From Albimonas pacifica (GTDB lineage Bacteria > Pseudomonadota > Alphaproteobacteria > Rhodobacterales > Rhodobacteraceae), in NCBI RefSeq assembly GCF_900113695.1, contig NZ_FOQH01000008.1, forward strand, positions 62,001 through 126,000: a stretch of 64,000 bases of DNA, read 5' to 3'. The translations under genes and the position numbers were made by a program. Under the pieces are notes generated by a model. That model had not been told where the DNA came from and did not search any database. It saw nothing but the letters and a program-made list of their open reading frames with translations. This document shows positions 1 to 8,319 of this stretch, one piece after another (the first letter of the stretch is position 1; each line of letters opens with the position of its first letter).

Positions 1-192
1 GTGGTCGGCGATGCCGATGGTCAGCTCGGGCCGCGAGACGCGGGCGCCCCGCTCGCGCAGTTTCGCGAAGGCGTGGTGGGAGCCCTCGTGCACGAAGTGC
101 CGGTCGATCCACAGGAGCGACTGGCCGTCCTCGCGGTCGTGGACCACGTGGCGGTCCCAGATCTTGTCGAACAGCGTGCGCGGCGCGGTCAT
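1..192 (-). CDS. 3-isopropylmalate dehydratase large subunit-like (LeuC/aconitase family), N-terminal part
   Basis: The reading frame starts at an ATG at 192 and runs off the left edge of the window, so only 64 residues are visible. They show the typical LeuC opening: [11 protein letters not shown], then [17 protein letters not shown] and LTIGIADH, the last matching the start of the aconitase-family DH(N/S)-containing core. This family hydrates or isomerises C4-C7 hydroxy-di/tricarboxylates using a 4Fe-4S cluster. It lies about 100 bases downstream of the epimerase on the same strand, next to a catabolic island, so it could be a dedicated catabolic dehydratase rather than the leucine-pathway enzyme. 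The rest of the gene and any LeuD partner are outside the window. Confidence 0.8.
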   Translation of the reverse strand, partial: MTAPRTLFDKIWDRHVVHDREDGQSLLWIDRHFVHEGSHHAFAKLRERGARVSRPELTIGIADH

Positions 193-294
193 GGCAGGGC
201 CCTCCCTGGGGACGGAGATCGGGTCGCGGGGCGGCGGCGTCCAGGGGCGGCCGCCTGCGCGGGACGGAGCGGGCTCACGGGCGGCGGTCTCCTC

Positions 295-1281
295 TCACAG
301 CGAGGCGAAGGCGGCGGGGCCCAGCGCCTCCAGCCAGGCGGCGTAGTCCTCGGCGGCCTCTTCGGGGGTCATGAAGCGGAAGTCGAAGTCGCGCGCGAAG
401 CGCCCGGCGTCGATCGGGGCGCGGGTTCTGGCGAGGTCGTCGTTGTAGGCGAGGTCGCCCTCGTCGGTCGCCGCGGCGGTCGTCGACCAGGCGGCCGGCA
501 TCCGCCGCCCCAGCGCCTCGGCCAGCAGCGACGGCCGCCAGCAGGCGCCGGCGGAGAGGTTGTAGAGGTCGTGGGGCAGGCGCTCGGCCTGCAGCAGCAG
601 CGCCAGCGCCCGGGCGACGTCGCGCGCCGAGGTCCAGTCGCGCGCGCCCGCGGGGGACATGGCGACCGGCACGCCGGCGAGGATGCGCCTCGCGGCCTGG
701 AAGGGCGGCGACAGGGTCTCGCGCACGCCGGTGTCATGCTCCCACGGGCCGAAGAGGGCGGTGATGCGGGCGCGCACGGTGCTCAGCCCGTCGCGGGCGG
801 CCTCGGCGACCAGCGCCTCGGAGGCGAGCTTGGTGAAGCCGTAGAGGCCGGCGGGGGTCGGCTCGCGGTCCTCGGTCACGGGGGCGCCGTCGAAGGGGGC
901 TGCGCCGTAGACGGCCGAGGAGGAGGGGTAGACGAAGCGGGCGACGCCGGCTTTCCGCGCCTCATCCAGAAGGATCGCGGTGGAGAGCGTGTTGACCTCG
1001 ACCGCCGTGCGCGCCGGCGTCAGGGCGGCCTTCGGCCCCAGGGTGATCGCGGCGGCGTGGACGATCCCCTCGACCCCCTGCACCGCGAGGTTGACCGCGG
1101 CGCGGTCGCGCACGTCGGCGCGCAGGATCTCGACCTTGCCGGGGAGCGCGCAGAAGCGCGCCAGCGCCGCCTGCGGCAGGGGGCGGTCGTTGAAGGCGCG
1201 CACGCGGTGGCCCTCGGTCAGCAGGCGCTCCACCAGGTTGAGGCCGACGAAGCCGCCGGCCCCGGTCACGAGATAGGTCAT
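295..1281 (-). CDS. NAD(P)-dependent epimerase/dehydratase (extended SDR)
   Basis: The 328-residue protein opens with MTYLVTGAGGFVG, an extended-SDR dinucleotide-binding motif (GxxGxxG, residues 7-13). It has the Ser-Tyr-Lys active site (S121/S122, Y147 and K151 in YGFTK). Length and motifs fit NAD-dependent epimerases/dehydratases acting on nucleotide sugars or, in catabolic operons, on hydroxy acids. The ATG overlaps the stop of the upstream oxidoreductase by four bases (ATGA at 1278-1281), so the two are translationally coupled. The substrate cannot be told from sequence; the neighbours argue for a catabolic role rather than cell-envelope sugar synthesis. Confidence 0.85.
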   Translation of the reverse strand: MTYLVTGAGGFVGLNLVERLLTEGHRVRAFNDRPLPQAALARFCALPGKVEILRADVRDRAAVNLAVQGVEGIVHAAAITLGPKAALTPARTAVEVNTLSTAILLDEARKAGVARFVYPSSSAVYGAAPFDGAPVTEDREPTPAGLYGFTKLASEALVAEAARDGLSTVRARITALFGPWEHDTGVRETLSPPFQAARRILAGVPVAMSPAGARDWTSARDVARALALLLQAERLPHDLYNLSAGACWRPSLLAEALGRRMPAAWSTTAAATDEGDLAYNDDLARTRAPIDAGRFARDFDFRFMTPEEAAEDYAAWLEALGPAAFASL

Positions 1282-3263
1282 GCGATTTCCCTTGCGGCCT
1301 TGTGGCCGGAGTAGACGGCCTCGACCGCGGTGCGCGGGGCCACGGCGTCGCCGATCTGGACGACGGGCAGGCCCTCCCCCCGCAGCGCCAGCCACAGCGA
1401 CTGGTCGGAGGCGGCGTGGTCGGCGACGACCACCGAGCTGAGATTCTCCAACGCCTCGGCCTCTCCGCTGGAGAGGTCTTCGAGGGCGAGCGTCCGGCCG
1501 TCCCAATCGGTCGCGCGCCGCATCGTGCGGATGCGCACCCCGGCCTCGCGCAGGCGCCTGGTCGTGGCGAGGGTGGAATAGATCGTGGTCCGCCAGGCGA
1601 AGGCGGCGGGGGCGGTCAGCACCGTGACCGACTTGCCGAGGTCCGCCAGCCGCTCGATGACCGAGAGCGCCGTCCACTCGCCGGTGAGGTCGACGAAGGC
1701 CAGGCGTGGGCCCAGCGCGTCGGGGTCGGCGAGCGCCTCGGTCGGGGAGAAGACGCGCGCGCCGCCGGGCAGGGCGGGGCGCGCGGGGGTGGAGCCGGTG
1801 GCGAGCAGCACCCGGTCGGCGGCGAAGGCGCGGATCGCCTCGGCGTCGGCGCGCCGGTTCAGCGCCACCGTCACCCCGAGGCGGTCGAGGGCGGCGAGCT
1901 GGTGGGCGAGGAAGCGGCTGAACTCGGCGCGCTTCGGCATCGTCTCGGTCCACAGGAGCTGGCCGCCGAGGCGGTCCGCGGCTTCCCACAGCGTCACCGC
2001 ATGTCCGCGGGCGGCGGCGGTGCGGGCGGCCTCGATCCCGGCGGGGCCGCCGCCGACGACGAGGACCTTCCGGGAGGTCCCGGCGGGGAGGGTCTCGGGC
2101 GCGGGCCAGGCGCCCTCGACCCCGGCCATGGGATTGACCAGACATCTCAGGGGCAGGTTGCGCTCGAGGTTCTGGGCGCAGCCCTGGTTGCAGGCGATGC
2201 AGGGGCGGATTTCTTCCATGCGCCCCTCGATCGTTTTCTTGACGATCTCGGGTTCGGCGAGATGGGCGCGGGCCATGGCGACGGCGTCGGCGATGCCGTC
2301 GGCGATGGCGGCCTCGGCCTGCGCCAGCGTCGTGAAGCGGCACACGGCGAAGACCGGCGCCGGCTGGTCCGCCGCGCGCAGGGCGGCGCGGATGCGGGCG
2401 GGCAGGGCGCGGTAGGGCGCGGGGTCCATCGCCATGTCGGCCATCTGGGTCGCGAGCGAATAGGACGCGTGATAGGCCGAGTGCGAGACGTTGAAGAAGT
2501 CGACCCGCGCGGCCTGCGCCAGCCGGACGGCGGCGCGCTCGGCCTCCTCGATATGCAGGCCGCCCTCGATCCATTCCTCGCCGGAGAGGCGAATCCCGAG
2601 GCATAGGTCCGGACCTATCGCCTCGCGCACCGCCCTCAGCACCCGGATCGGGAAGCGCAGCCGGTTCTCGAGCGCGCCGCCGTAGGCGTCCTCGCGCTTG
2701 TTCGACAGGGGCGAGAGGAACTGCTGCAGCAGGTGGCCGTGGGCCATCTGCAGCTCGATCCCGTCGAAGCCGGCGGCGACCAGGTTGCGGGCGGTGATCA
2801 CATGGGCCTCCACCGCCTCGGCCATGTCCCATTCGTCCATCGGGCGCGGCGGCAGTGCGGTTCCCGACCAGGGCACGGCGGAGGGGCCCCAGGACACCGT
2901 GCGCTCGAAATCCCCCTCCACCTGCCGGCCGAGGTGGATGATCTGGCCCAGGATCTTCGCGCCCTCGGCCTTCACCGCCTGCGTGATCGCGCGGAACGGC
3001 GCGATGCAGGCGGGGTCGAAGCCCTGCACCGCCTGCGGCCGGCCCAGGGAGTTCAGGTGCACCCGGATCGATTCGAAGATGATCGCCCCCACCCCGCCCC
3101 GGGCGCGGGCGAGGTGGTAGTCGAGGTGGCGCTGCGAGGGCAGGTGATCCTCGCCGAAATTGGTGGTGTGGGCGGGCACCACGATGCGGTTGCGCAGGCG
3201 GATCGGGCCCAGGTCCAGCGGCGCGAGGACATGCGCAAACGCGCCGGAGCGGTCGGCTGTCAT
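1278..3263 (-). CDS. FMN/FAD/4Fe-4S oxidoreductase, Old Yellow Enzyme / 2,4-dienoyl-CoA reductase type
   Basis: The 661-residue protein has two parts. Residues 1-340 form an Old-Yellow-Enzyme TIM barrel (LAPLDLGPIRLRNRIV near the start, QMAHGHLLQQFLSP around 172-186). Residues 400-661 form a FAD/NAD(P)H-binding half with GGGPAG at 404-409. Between them C355, C358, C362 and C374 (CIACNQGC...C) are the 4Fe-4S ligands of the 2,4-dienoyl-CoA reductase/trimethylamine dehydrogenase group. These enzymes pass electrons from NADPH through FAD and Fe-S to FMN to reduce activated C=C bonds, or run oxidatively on amines. The start at 3263 is favoured because a GGAGG-like site lies just upstream. It is first in a minus-strand operon with the epimerase and diverges from a GntR regulator. 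Confidence 0.88.
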   Translation of the reverse strand: MTADRSGAFAHVLAPLDLGPIRLRNRIVVPAHTTNFGEDHLPSQRHLDYHLARARGGVGAIIFESIRVHLNSLGRPQAVQGFDPACIAPFRAITQAVKAEGAKILGQIIHLGRQVEGDFERTVSWGPSAVPWSGTALPPRPMDEWDMAEAVEAHVITARNLVAAGFDGIELQMAHGHLLQQFLSPLSNKREDAYGGALENRLRFPIRVLRAVREAIGPDLCLGIRLSGEEWIEGGLHIEEAERAAVRLAQAARVDFFNVSHSAYHASYSLATQMADMAMDPAPYRALPARIRAALRAADQPAPVFAVCRFTTLAQAEAAIADGIADAVAMARAHLAEPEIVKKTIEGRMEEIRPCIACNQGCAQNLERNLPLRCLVNPMAGVEGAWPAPETLPAGTSRKVLVVGGGPAGIEAARTAAARGHAVTLWEAADRLGGQLLWTETMPKRAEFSRFLAHQLAALDRLGVTVALNRRADAEAIRAFAADRVLLATGSTPARPALPGGARVFSPTEALADPDALGPRLAFVDLTGEWTALSVIERLADLGKSVTVLTAPAAFAWRTTIYSTLATTRRLREAGVRIRTMRRATDWDGRTLALEDLSSGEAEALENLSSVVVADHAASDQSLWLALRGEGLPVVQIGDAVAPRTAVEAVYSGHKAAREIA

Positions 3264-3335
3264 GGGCGGTCTCGTCCTCCTGCCGGGCGCGCGGGGATGC
3301 GCGCGGTGGGGGTCTGCACGTTTCGATGGGTCCGG

Positions 3336-3364
3336 ACAATAAGAGTGTTGACGGAACCTGTCAC
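3336..3364 (-). promoter_or_regulatory. Predicted sigma70-type promoter of the oxidoreductase-epimerase operon
   Basis: On the minus strand GTGACA (3364-3359) and TATTGT (3341-3336) are separated by exactly 17 bases. This is 5/6 and 4/6 agreement with the consensus. It sits about 75 bases upstream of the start at 3263 and interlocks with an opposite promoter for the GntR gene. Confidence 0.4.
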
Positions 3365-3376
3365 GTCTTTCATACA
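3348..3376 (+). promoter_or_regulatory. Predicted promoter of the GntR gene
   Basis: TTGACG (3348-3353), a 17-base spacer and CATACA (3371-3376) face right. A transcript would begin near 3383, leaving almost no leader before the ATG at 3388. That supports the GTG at 3415 as the true start. The element overlaps the opposite promoter, so a bound regulator could control both directions. Confidence 0.35.
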
Positions 3377-3414
3377 GGATTTGCCTCATGTGCAAGACAG
3401 GTGAAAGGCTCCCG

Positions 3415-4212
3415 GTGAGACAGGCCACCGATCCCCTCAAGACCCAGCGCGTCTACCTGCTGCTGCGCGACCAGATCGTCTCGGGCGAGCTGGCGGCGGG
3501 CGCGCGCCTGCCGGGGGAGCCGACGCTGGCCGAGGATCATGAGGTCAGCCGGGTCACCATCCGCCGCGCCCTCGGGCGGCTGGCGGAAGAGGGGCTGATC
3601 ACCAAGCGCGCGGGCTCGGGCACCTATGTGCGCGAGGCGCAGCCGCGGGTGCGCGCGGCGATCGCCGACGTCTCCAACGTGTTCTCGAACCTCATCGAGA
3701 TGGGCCGCTCGACCGAGGCGCGGCTGCTCGCCTTCGACTACATGGCGCCCCCCGCCGCGGTGCGCGAGGCGCTGCGGCTGGAGGCGGACGAGCGCGTGCA
3801 GCGATCGGTCCGCGTTCGGCTGGTGGACGGGGCGCCCTTCTCGCATCTGACCGCGCATGTGCCCGAGCGGATCGGCCGCGACTGGTCGCGCGACGAGATG
3901 AACCGCGAGCCGCTGCTGTCGCTGATCGAGCGCGCCGGCTTCGCCGCCGCCCGCGCCACGCAGGAGATCTCGGCCGTGCTCGCGGGGCCGGAGGTCGCCG
4001 AGGCGCTCGACGTCTCGGTCGGCTCGCCGCTGGTGGCGCTGACGCGCACGGTGTTCGGCCCGGGCGAGGAGGCGCTGGAGCATCTCCAGGCGCTCTACCG
4101 GCCCGACCGCTACCACCTGAGCATGGACCTCGTGCGCACCGGCGGCGCGGCGGGCGGGCGCTGGAAGCCCGCGGCGGCCCCCGCGCGGGCGCCCGACCCC
4201 GCCGATCCGTAA
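3415..4212 (+). CDS. GntR family transcriptional regulator (HutC/UTRA type)
   Basis: The 265-residue protein has an N-terminal winged helix (LKTQRVYLLLRDQI, then TLAEDHEVSRVTIRRALGRL and SGTYV) and a C-terminal UTRA ligand-binding domain (about residues 95-240). UTRA members sense small metabolites and usually repress adjacent catabolic or transport genes. The GTG at 3415 is chosen because AAAGG lies at normal spacing and the protein then starts like relatives. An ATG at 3388 would add nine residues but has no ribosome site. It diverges from the oxidoreductase operon and precedes the first ABC importer operon, so it probably controls one or both. Confidence 0.85.
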   Translation: MRQATDPLKTQRVYLLLRDQIVSGELAAGARLPGEPTLAEDHEVSRVTIRRALGRLAEEGLITKRAGSGTYVREAQPRVRAAIADVSNVFSNLIEMGRSTEARLLAFDYMAPPAAVREALRLEADERVQRSVRVRLVDGAPFSHLTAHVPERIGRDWSRDEMNREPLLSLIERAGFAAARATQEISAVLAGPEVAEALDVSVGSPLVALTRTVFGPGEEALEHLQALYRPDRYHLSMDLVRTGGAAGGRWKPAAAPARAPDPADP

Positions 4213-4303
4213 CCAGAAGCGGGCGCGCCGGAACGCCGGCCGAACCCGCCCCCGACCCCATCCCTCGAAAGAAGATGGCGACAGCCAGCAGGAAGGTGAT
4301 CCG

Positions 4304-5530
4304 ATGACGAAGATGACGGGACAGACCCGCCGCACGATCCTCAAGGGCGGCGTCGCGGCCGCGGCGGCGGCGACGCTGGGCGCGCCGACGGTGCTGCGCG
4401 CGCAGCCGGCCGCGGTGAAGATCGGCCTCTTGCAGCCGATGTCGGGCTTCCTCGCGCAGGCGGGCGACCTCGCCTCGATCGGCGCGCAGTTCGCGGTCGA
4501 CGAGATCAACGCGGCCGGCGGCATCAAGGCCCTCGGCGGCGCGCAGATCGAGCTGCTGATCGGCGACTCCAAGTCCAACGCCGAGGCCGGCGCGCAGGAG
4601 GTCGAGGCGCTGAACGAGGCGGGCGTGGTCGCCATCGGCGGCGGCTTCGCCTCGGGCATCTCGCTGACCGCCACCCAGGCGGCGGCGCGCCACGACCTGC
4701 CGTTCCTGGTCGACAGCGCCACGGCGGATTCGATCACCGGGCGGGATCTGGCCAACACCTTCCGCCTCGGGCCGAACTTCTCGATGGCGACCGAGGTGGC
4801 GCTGCAGAACCTGATCAAGCTCAACGAGGCCGCGGGCAACCCCGCCAAGACGGTCGCGCTGGTGCACGAGGACGGCCTGTTCGGCGCGGGCCTTGCGCAG
4901 GTGATGCAGGAGAAGCTGCCGGGCCTGGGCTTCGAGATCCTCGAGACGATCTCCCACCCCACGCCTGCGCGCGACATGTCGAACGTGGTGCTGCGCCTGC
5001 GCTCGCTGCAGCCGGACCTGGTGATCCCGTCGCACTACTACAACGAGTTCGTGCTGATGGCGCGCACCATGCAGCAGCAGCGCGTGCGCCCGATGGGCGT
5101 CTACGCGGTGTTCGGCGGCGCGGCCTCGTCCTACCAGTTCGTCGCGGAATACCCCGAGGCCGCCGAGGGCGTCTTCGACTGCAACCACTGGGGCGATCCC
5201 TCGAACCCCACCGACGCCGAGCTGAAGGCCGCGGTCGAGGCGCAGGGCAAGCACTACGCCTACAACACGCCGATCAACTACTCGGTGGTCAAGGTGCTGG
5301 CCGAGGCGATCGAGAAGGCCGGCGCGGCCGACCGCGCGGCGGTGACCGAGCAGCTCAGGACCGCCGAGTTCGGCTCGGGCGTGATGCCCTACGGGACCAC
5401 GAAGTTCGGCGAGGACGGGCAGAACGTGAACGCCCTGCCGCTGAACACCCAGGTGCAGGACGGCAAGATCAACGTGATCTTCCCCGACCAGTTCGCCCAG
5501 TCGACGCCGGTGTTCCCGGTCAACGGCTGA
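4304..5530 (+). CDS. HAAT-type ABC transporter periplasmic binding protein (liv cluster 1)
   Basis: This is a 408-residue Peripla_BP_6 (Leu/Ile/Val-binding) protein. The N-terminus carries a twin-arginine signal (RRTILKGG followed by an Ala-rich stretch ending near LRAQ), so export is probably via Tat. The mature part starts VKIGLLQPMSGFLAQAGD, the usual opening of this fold, and has two alpha/beta lobes. It is first in the cluster livKHMGF-lyase-hyuBA. The ligand is unknown: this family binds amino acids, amides, urea and aromatic acids. The hydantoinase genes in the same operon suggest an amide or cyclic ureide-like compound. Confidence 0.9.
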   Translation: MTKMTGQTRRTILKGGVAAAAAATLGAPTVLRAQPAAVKIGLLQPMSGFLAQAGDLASIGAQFAVDEINAAGGIKALGGAQIELLIGDSKSNAEAGAQEVEALNEAGVVAIGGGFASGISLTATQAAARHDLPFLVDSATADSITGRDLANTFRLGPNFSMATEVALQNLIKLNEAAGNPAKTVALVHEDGLFGAGLAQVMQEKLPGLGFEILETISHPTPARDMSNVVLRLRSLQPDLVIPSHYYNEFVLMARTMQQQRVRPMGVYAVFGGAASSYQFVAEYPEAAEGVFDCNHWGDPSNPTDAELKAAVEAQGKHYAYNTPINYSVVKVLAEAIEKAGAADRAAVTEQLRTAEFGSGVMPYGTTKFGEDGQNVNALPLNTQVQDGKINVIFPDQFAQSTPVFPVNG

Positions 5531-5539
5531 CGTCGGATC

Positions 5540-5564
5540 CCGGGGCCGCCGCGCGCGGCCCCGG
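5540..5564 (+). terminator. Strong GC hairpin between binding protein and permease genes
   Basis: CCGGGGCCGC (5540-5549) and GCGGCCCCGG (5555-5564) form a perfect 10-bp stem with a 5-base loop, ten bases after the binding-protein stop. There is no T-run. It probably stabilises the 3' end of the binding-protein message or partly attenuates the downstream genes, giving excess binding protein. An equivalent hairpin lies at 58749-58777. Confidence 0.5.
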
Positions 5565-5711
5565 CCCTCCTCCCCGTCGAGGCGCGCGCCGTCCGCGCGC
5601 CTGCGCCCGCTGCGCGCCGCGCTCCCTCAGGGGCCCGGACGCGTCCCGGGCCACGGGGCCCCGCCGCGCCGGCCCGAGGGCCGGTCCCGACACCCTCCGA
5701 CGCGAGCGCCC

Positions 5712-6584
5712 ATGTATTCGCCCCTCATCGTCGCCGAGGCTCTGCTGAACGGTCTGATGCTCGGCGCGGTCTACGCGCTGATCGCGCTGGGCCTGACGCT
5801 GATCTACGGCGTCCTTCATATCGTGAACTTCGCCCACGGCGCGCTGCTGACGGTCGCCATGTTCGGCGTCTGGCTGCTGGCCGAGCACCTGGGCGTGGAC
5901 CCGTATCTCTCGATCCTGATCATGGCGCCGGCGATGTTCGGCCTCGGCTACGCCGCGCAGCGCTTCGTCATCGGGCCGGCCTCGCACGGGTCGGACAACT
6001 CGATCCTGCTGGTGACGCTGGGGCTGTCGATCATCATCGAGAACGGCCTGCTGGCGGGGTTCCGCTCCGACACCCGGACCATCGACACCGACTACGCCTT
6101 CCAGGTGGTCGAGCTGGGGCCGCTGCTGCTGTCCTTCCCCCGGGTGGTGGGCCTGTTCGTGGCGCTGCTCTCGGCGCTCGTGCTCTGGGCGATCCTGGAG
6201 CGGACCGACGTCGGCCGCGCGATCCGGGCGGTGGCGAAGGAGAAGCTGGGCGCGGCGCTGGTGGGGATCGAGGTCTCCCACGTCTACGCCGTCACCTTCG
6301 CGCTGGGCTGCGCCTGCCTCGCGGTCGCAGCCGCCCTGCTGATGCCGGTGTTCTACGTCTCGCCGACCACCGGGAGGGCCTTCGTGCTGGTCGCCTTCAC
6401 CATCGTGGTGCTGGGGGGCATGGGCTCGATCGTCGGCGCGCTCGTCGGGGGGCTGCTGATCGGGGTGGTGGAGGCGGCGTGCTCGTTGTTCTTCGGCGAC
6501 AGCCTCGGCCAGATCGGGATCTTCGTGATCTTCATCCTCGTTCTCCTGTTCCGCCCCACCGGCCTGTTCGGAGCCCGCCAGTGA
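5712..6584 (+). CDS. Branched-chain amino acid-type ABC transporter permease, LivH family
   Basis: This is a 290-residue inner-membrane protein with about eight hydrophobic segments. It begins LNGLMLGAVYALIALGLTLIYGVLHIVNFAHG, the LivH signature. The conserved VLGGMGSIVGALVGGLLIG loop that contacts the ATPase lies near residue 240. Length is normal for the family. Its stop overlaps the GTG start of the LivM-type partner. With the other four components it forms one importer. Confidence 0.92.
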   Translation: MYSPLIVAEALLNGLMLGAVYALIALGLTLIYGVLHIVNFAHGALLTVAMFGVWLLAEHLGVDPYLSILIMAPAMFGLGYAAQRFVIGPASHGSDNSILLVTLGLSIIIENGLLAGFRSDTRTIDTDYAFQVVELGPLLLSFPRVVGLFVALLSALVLWAILERTDVGRAIRAVAKEKLGAALVGIEVSHVYAVTFALGCACLAVAAALLMPVFYVSPTTGRAFVLVAFTIVVLGGMGSIVGALVGGLLIGVVEAACSLFFGDSLGQIGIFVIFILVLLFRPTGLFGARQ

Positions 6585-7573
6585 GCGCCCGCGACCTTCT
6601 CCTCCCGCTGATCGCGGTTCTCGTCCTCGCCGGACTGGCCTTTTCGGGCCTGTCGGGGACGCTGCTGAACCTCTTGATCTTCATGATGATCATCTCGCTG
6701 GCGGCCCAGGGCTGGAACATCCTGGGCGGCTTCGGGGGGCTCAGCTCCTTCGGGCACGCGGCCTTCTTCGGGACCGGCGCCTACACCACCCTGATCCTGC
6801 AGACCTCGCTGGGCGTGAACGCGTGGGCGGGGCTGGTCGCCGGGGTCCTGCTGGGGGCTGCGGTGGGGGCCGGGATCGGTTTCCTCAGCTTCCGCTCGGG
6901 GCTCAAGGGCTCCTATTTCGCGCTGATCACGCTGGCCTTCGCCGAGGTGCTGCGCATCGCCTCCAACTCCGCCCCGATCACCGGGGGGGCGGCGGGGATC
7001 CTGCTGCCGCTGGACTACGGGTTCCTGAACCTGCAGTTCGACGACCGGCGGTGGTTCGCGCTGATCGCCATCCTCTTCGTCGGCGCCGCCCTGGCGCTGA
7101 CCCGCTGGCTGGAGCGCTCGCGCTTCGGCGCCTACCTGATCGCGATCCGCGAGAACGAGCAGGCGGCCCAGGCGCTCGGCGTCGACGTGTTCCGGGTGAA
7201 GCTGGGGGCGATCACGCTCTCGGCCGGTTGCACGGCGCTGGCCGGCGTCCTCTATGCGCAGAACTACCTCTTCGTGGACGCCCATGTGGCCTACGGGCCC
7301 TGGATCTCGATCGAGGCGCTGTTCGCGGCGATCGTGGGGGGGCTGGGCACCATGTTCGGCCCGCTGGTCGGCGCGGTGGCGCTGCTCGGCCTTGGCGAGA
7401 TCACCAAGATGGTCTCGGGCGGCGTGCCGGGCGTGGACCTGCTGGTCTTCGGCGCGATCCTGATCCTGACGGTGGCCTTCGTGCCCGGCGGCCTGATGAG
7501 CCTGCGCCAGCGGCTGACCGGCCGCCGCCGCCCCCGGGGCGAGACGGCGCTTCGTTCCGAGGAGGGCGCGTGA
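6581..7573 (+). CDS. Branched-chain amino acid-type ABC transporter permease, LivM family
   Basis: This is a 330-residue membrane permease. The start is the GTG at 6581, which overlaps the LivH stop in a GTGA arrangement. Upstream in-frame starts lie inside LivH and give an unrelated N-terminus. LivM hallmarks are visible: AAQGWNILGGFGGLSSFGHAAFFG near the N-terminus, SFRSGLKGSYFALITLAFAEV in the middle and VGGLGTMFGPLVGAVAL near the C-terminus. It ends in an Arg-rich cytoplasmic tail. Confidence 0.92.
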   Translation: MSARDLLLPLIAVLVLAGLAFSGLSGTLLNLLIFMMIISLAAQGWNILGGFGGLSSFGHAAFFGTGAYTTLILQTSLGVNAWAGLVAGVLLGAAVGAGIGFLSFRSGLKGSYFALITLAFAEVLRIASNSAPITGGAAGILLPLDYGFLNLQFDDRRWFALIAILFVGAALALTRWLERSRFGAYLIAIRENEQAAQALGVDVFRVKLGAITLSAGCTALAGVLYAQNYLFVDAHVAYGPWISIEALFAAIVGGLGTMFGPLVGAVALLGLGEITKMVSGGVPGVDLLVFGAILILTVAFVPGGLMSLRQRLTGRRRPRGETALRSEEGA

Positions 7574-8319
7574 TGCTGAGCGTCGACGGACTGACCAAGC
7601 GGTTCTCGGGCCTGGTGGCGGTGGACGACGCCTCGCTGGCGGCGCCCGAGGGGCGGATCACCGGGCTGATCGGCCCCAACGGCGCGGGCAAGACCACGCT
7701 CTTCGCCATGGCGGCCGGGTTCCTGACCCCCGATGCGGGGACCGTGACCTTCGCCGGCGAGGACGTGACCGCCGAGCCCCCGCACCTGCGCGCGCGGCGC
7801 GGCATGGCCCGCACCTTCCAGATCGTGCAGCCCTTCGCGGGCCTCACGGTGCGGGAGAACATCGCGGTCGGCGCCCATCTCCACCATCCCTCGCGCGCCG
7901 AGGCGATGGAGCGCGCCGACGCCATCGGCAAGCGGGTGGGCCTTGCAAAAGACCTCGACCGCGCCGCCGCCGGCCTGACGGTGGCCGGGCGCAAGCGGCT
8001 GGAGCTGGCGCGCGCGCTGGCGACCCAGCCCAAGCTGCTGCTGCTGGACGAGGTTCTGGCCGGCCTCAACCCCTCGGAGATCCGGGACATCCTGCCGGTG
8101 ATCCGCGCCATCCGCGACGAGGGCGTCACCATCCTGATGATCGAGCACATCATGCAGGCCGTCATGAACCTGTGCGAGCACGTCTACGTCCTGGCGCAGG
8201 GAAAGATGATCGCCGAGGGCCCGCCCATCGAGGTCTCGCGCGATCCCCAGGTGGTCGAGGCCTATCTCGGCCACGGCGCCGCCGCGCGGATGCAGGCCGC
8301 AGGAGGCGCCGATGCTTGA
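7573..8319 (+). CDS. HAAT ABC transporter ATP-binding protein, LivG family
   Basis: This is a 248-residue ATPase with Walker A GPNGAGKTT at 34-42 and Walker B LLLLDE. The position normally holding the LSGGQ-like signature reads LTVAGRKRLELARAL, and the residue after the Walker B Glu is Val, not Pro. A variant signature is known in some LivG proteins, so it is probably functional. The C-terminus has the LivG helix (YLGHGA). The ATG at 7573 overlaps the LivM stop by one base (TGATG). Confidence 0.9.
   Translation: MLSVDGLTKRFSGLVAVDDASLAAPEGRITGLIGPNGAGKTTLFAMAAGFLTPDAGTVTFAGEDVTAEPPHLRARRGMARTFQIVQPFAGLTVRENIAVGAHLHHPSRAEAMERADAIGKRVGLAKDLDRAAAGLTVAGRKRLELARALATQPKLLLLDEVLAGLNPSEIRDILPVIRAIRDEGVTILMIEHIMQAVMNLCEHVYVLAQGKMIAEGPPIEVSRDPQVVEAYLGHGAAARMQAAGGADA

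Noticed and set aside
1-1314. Long open frame on the plus strand opposite the epimerase gene
   Set aside because: The composition is Arg/Gly/Ala-rich antisense of real coding DNA in a GC-rich genome, and the opposite strand has clear SDR and LeuC motifs.
295-3339. Single 1014-codon minus-strand frame suggesting a fusion of oxidoreductase and epimerase
   Set aside because: Only its last 328 codons encode the epimerase; the rest is out of frame with the oxidoreductase, which has its own frame ending in an ATGA overlap.
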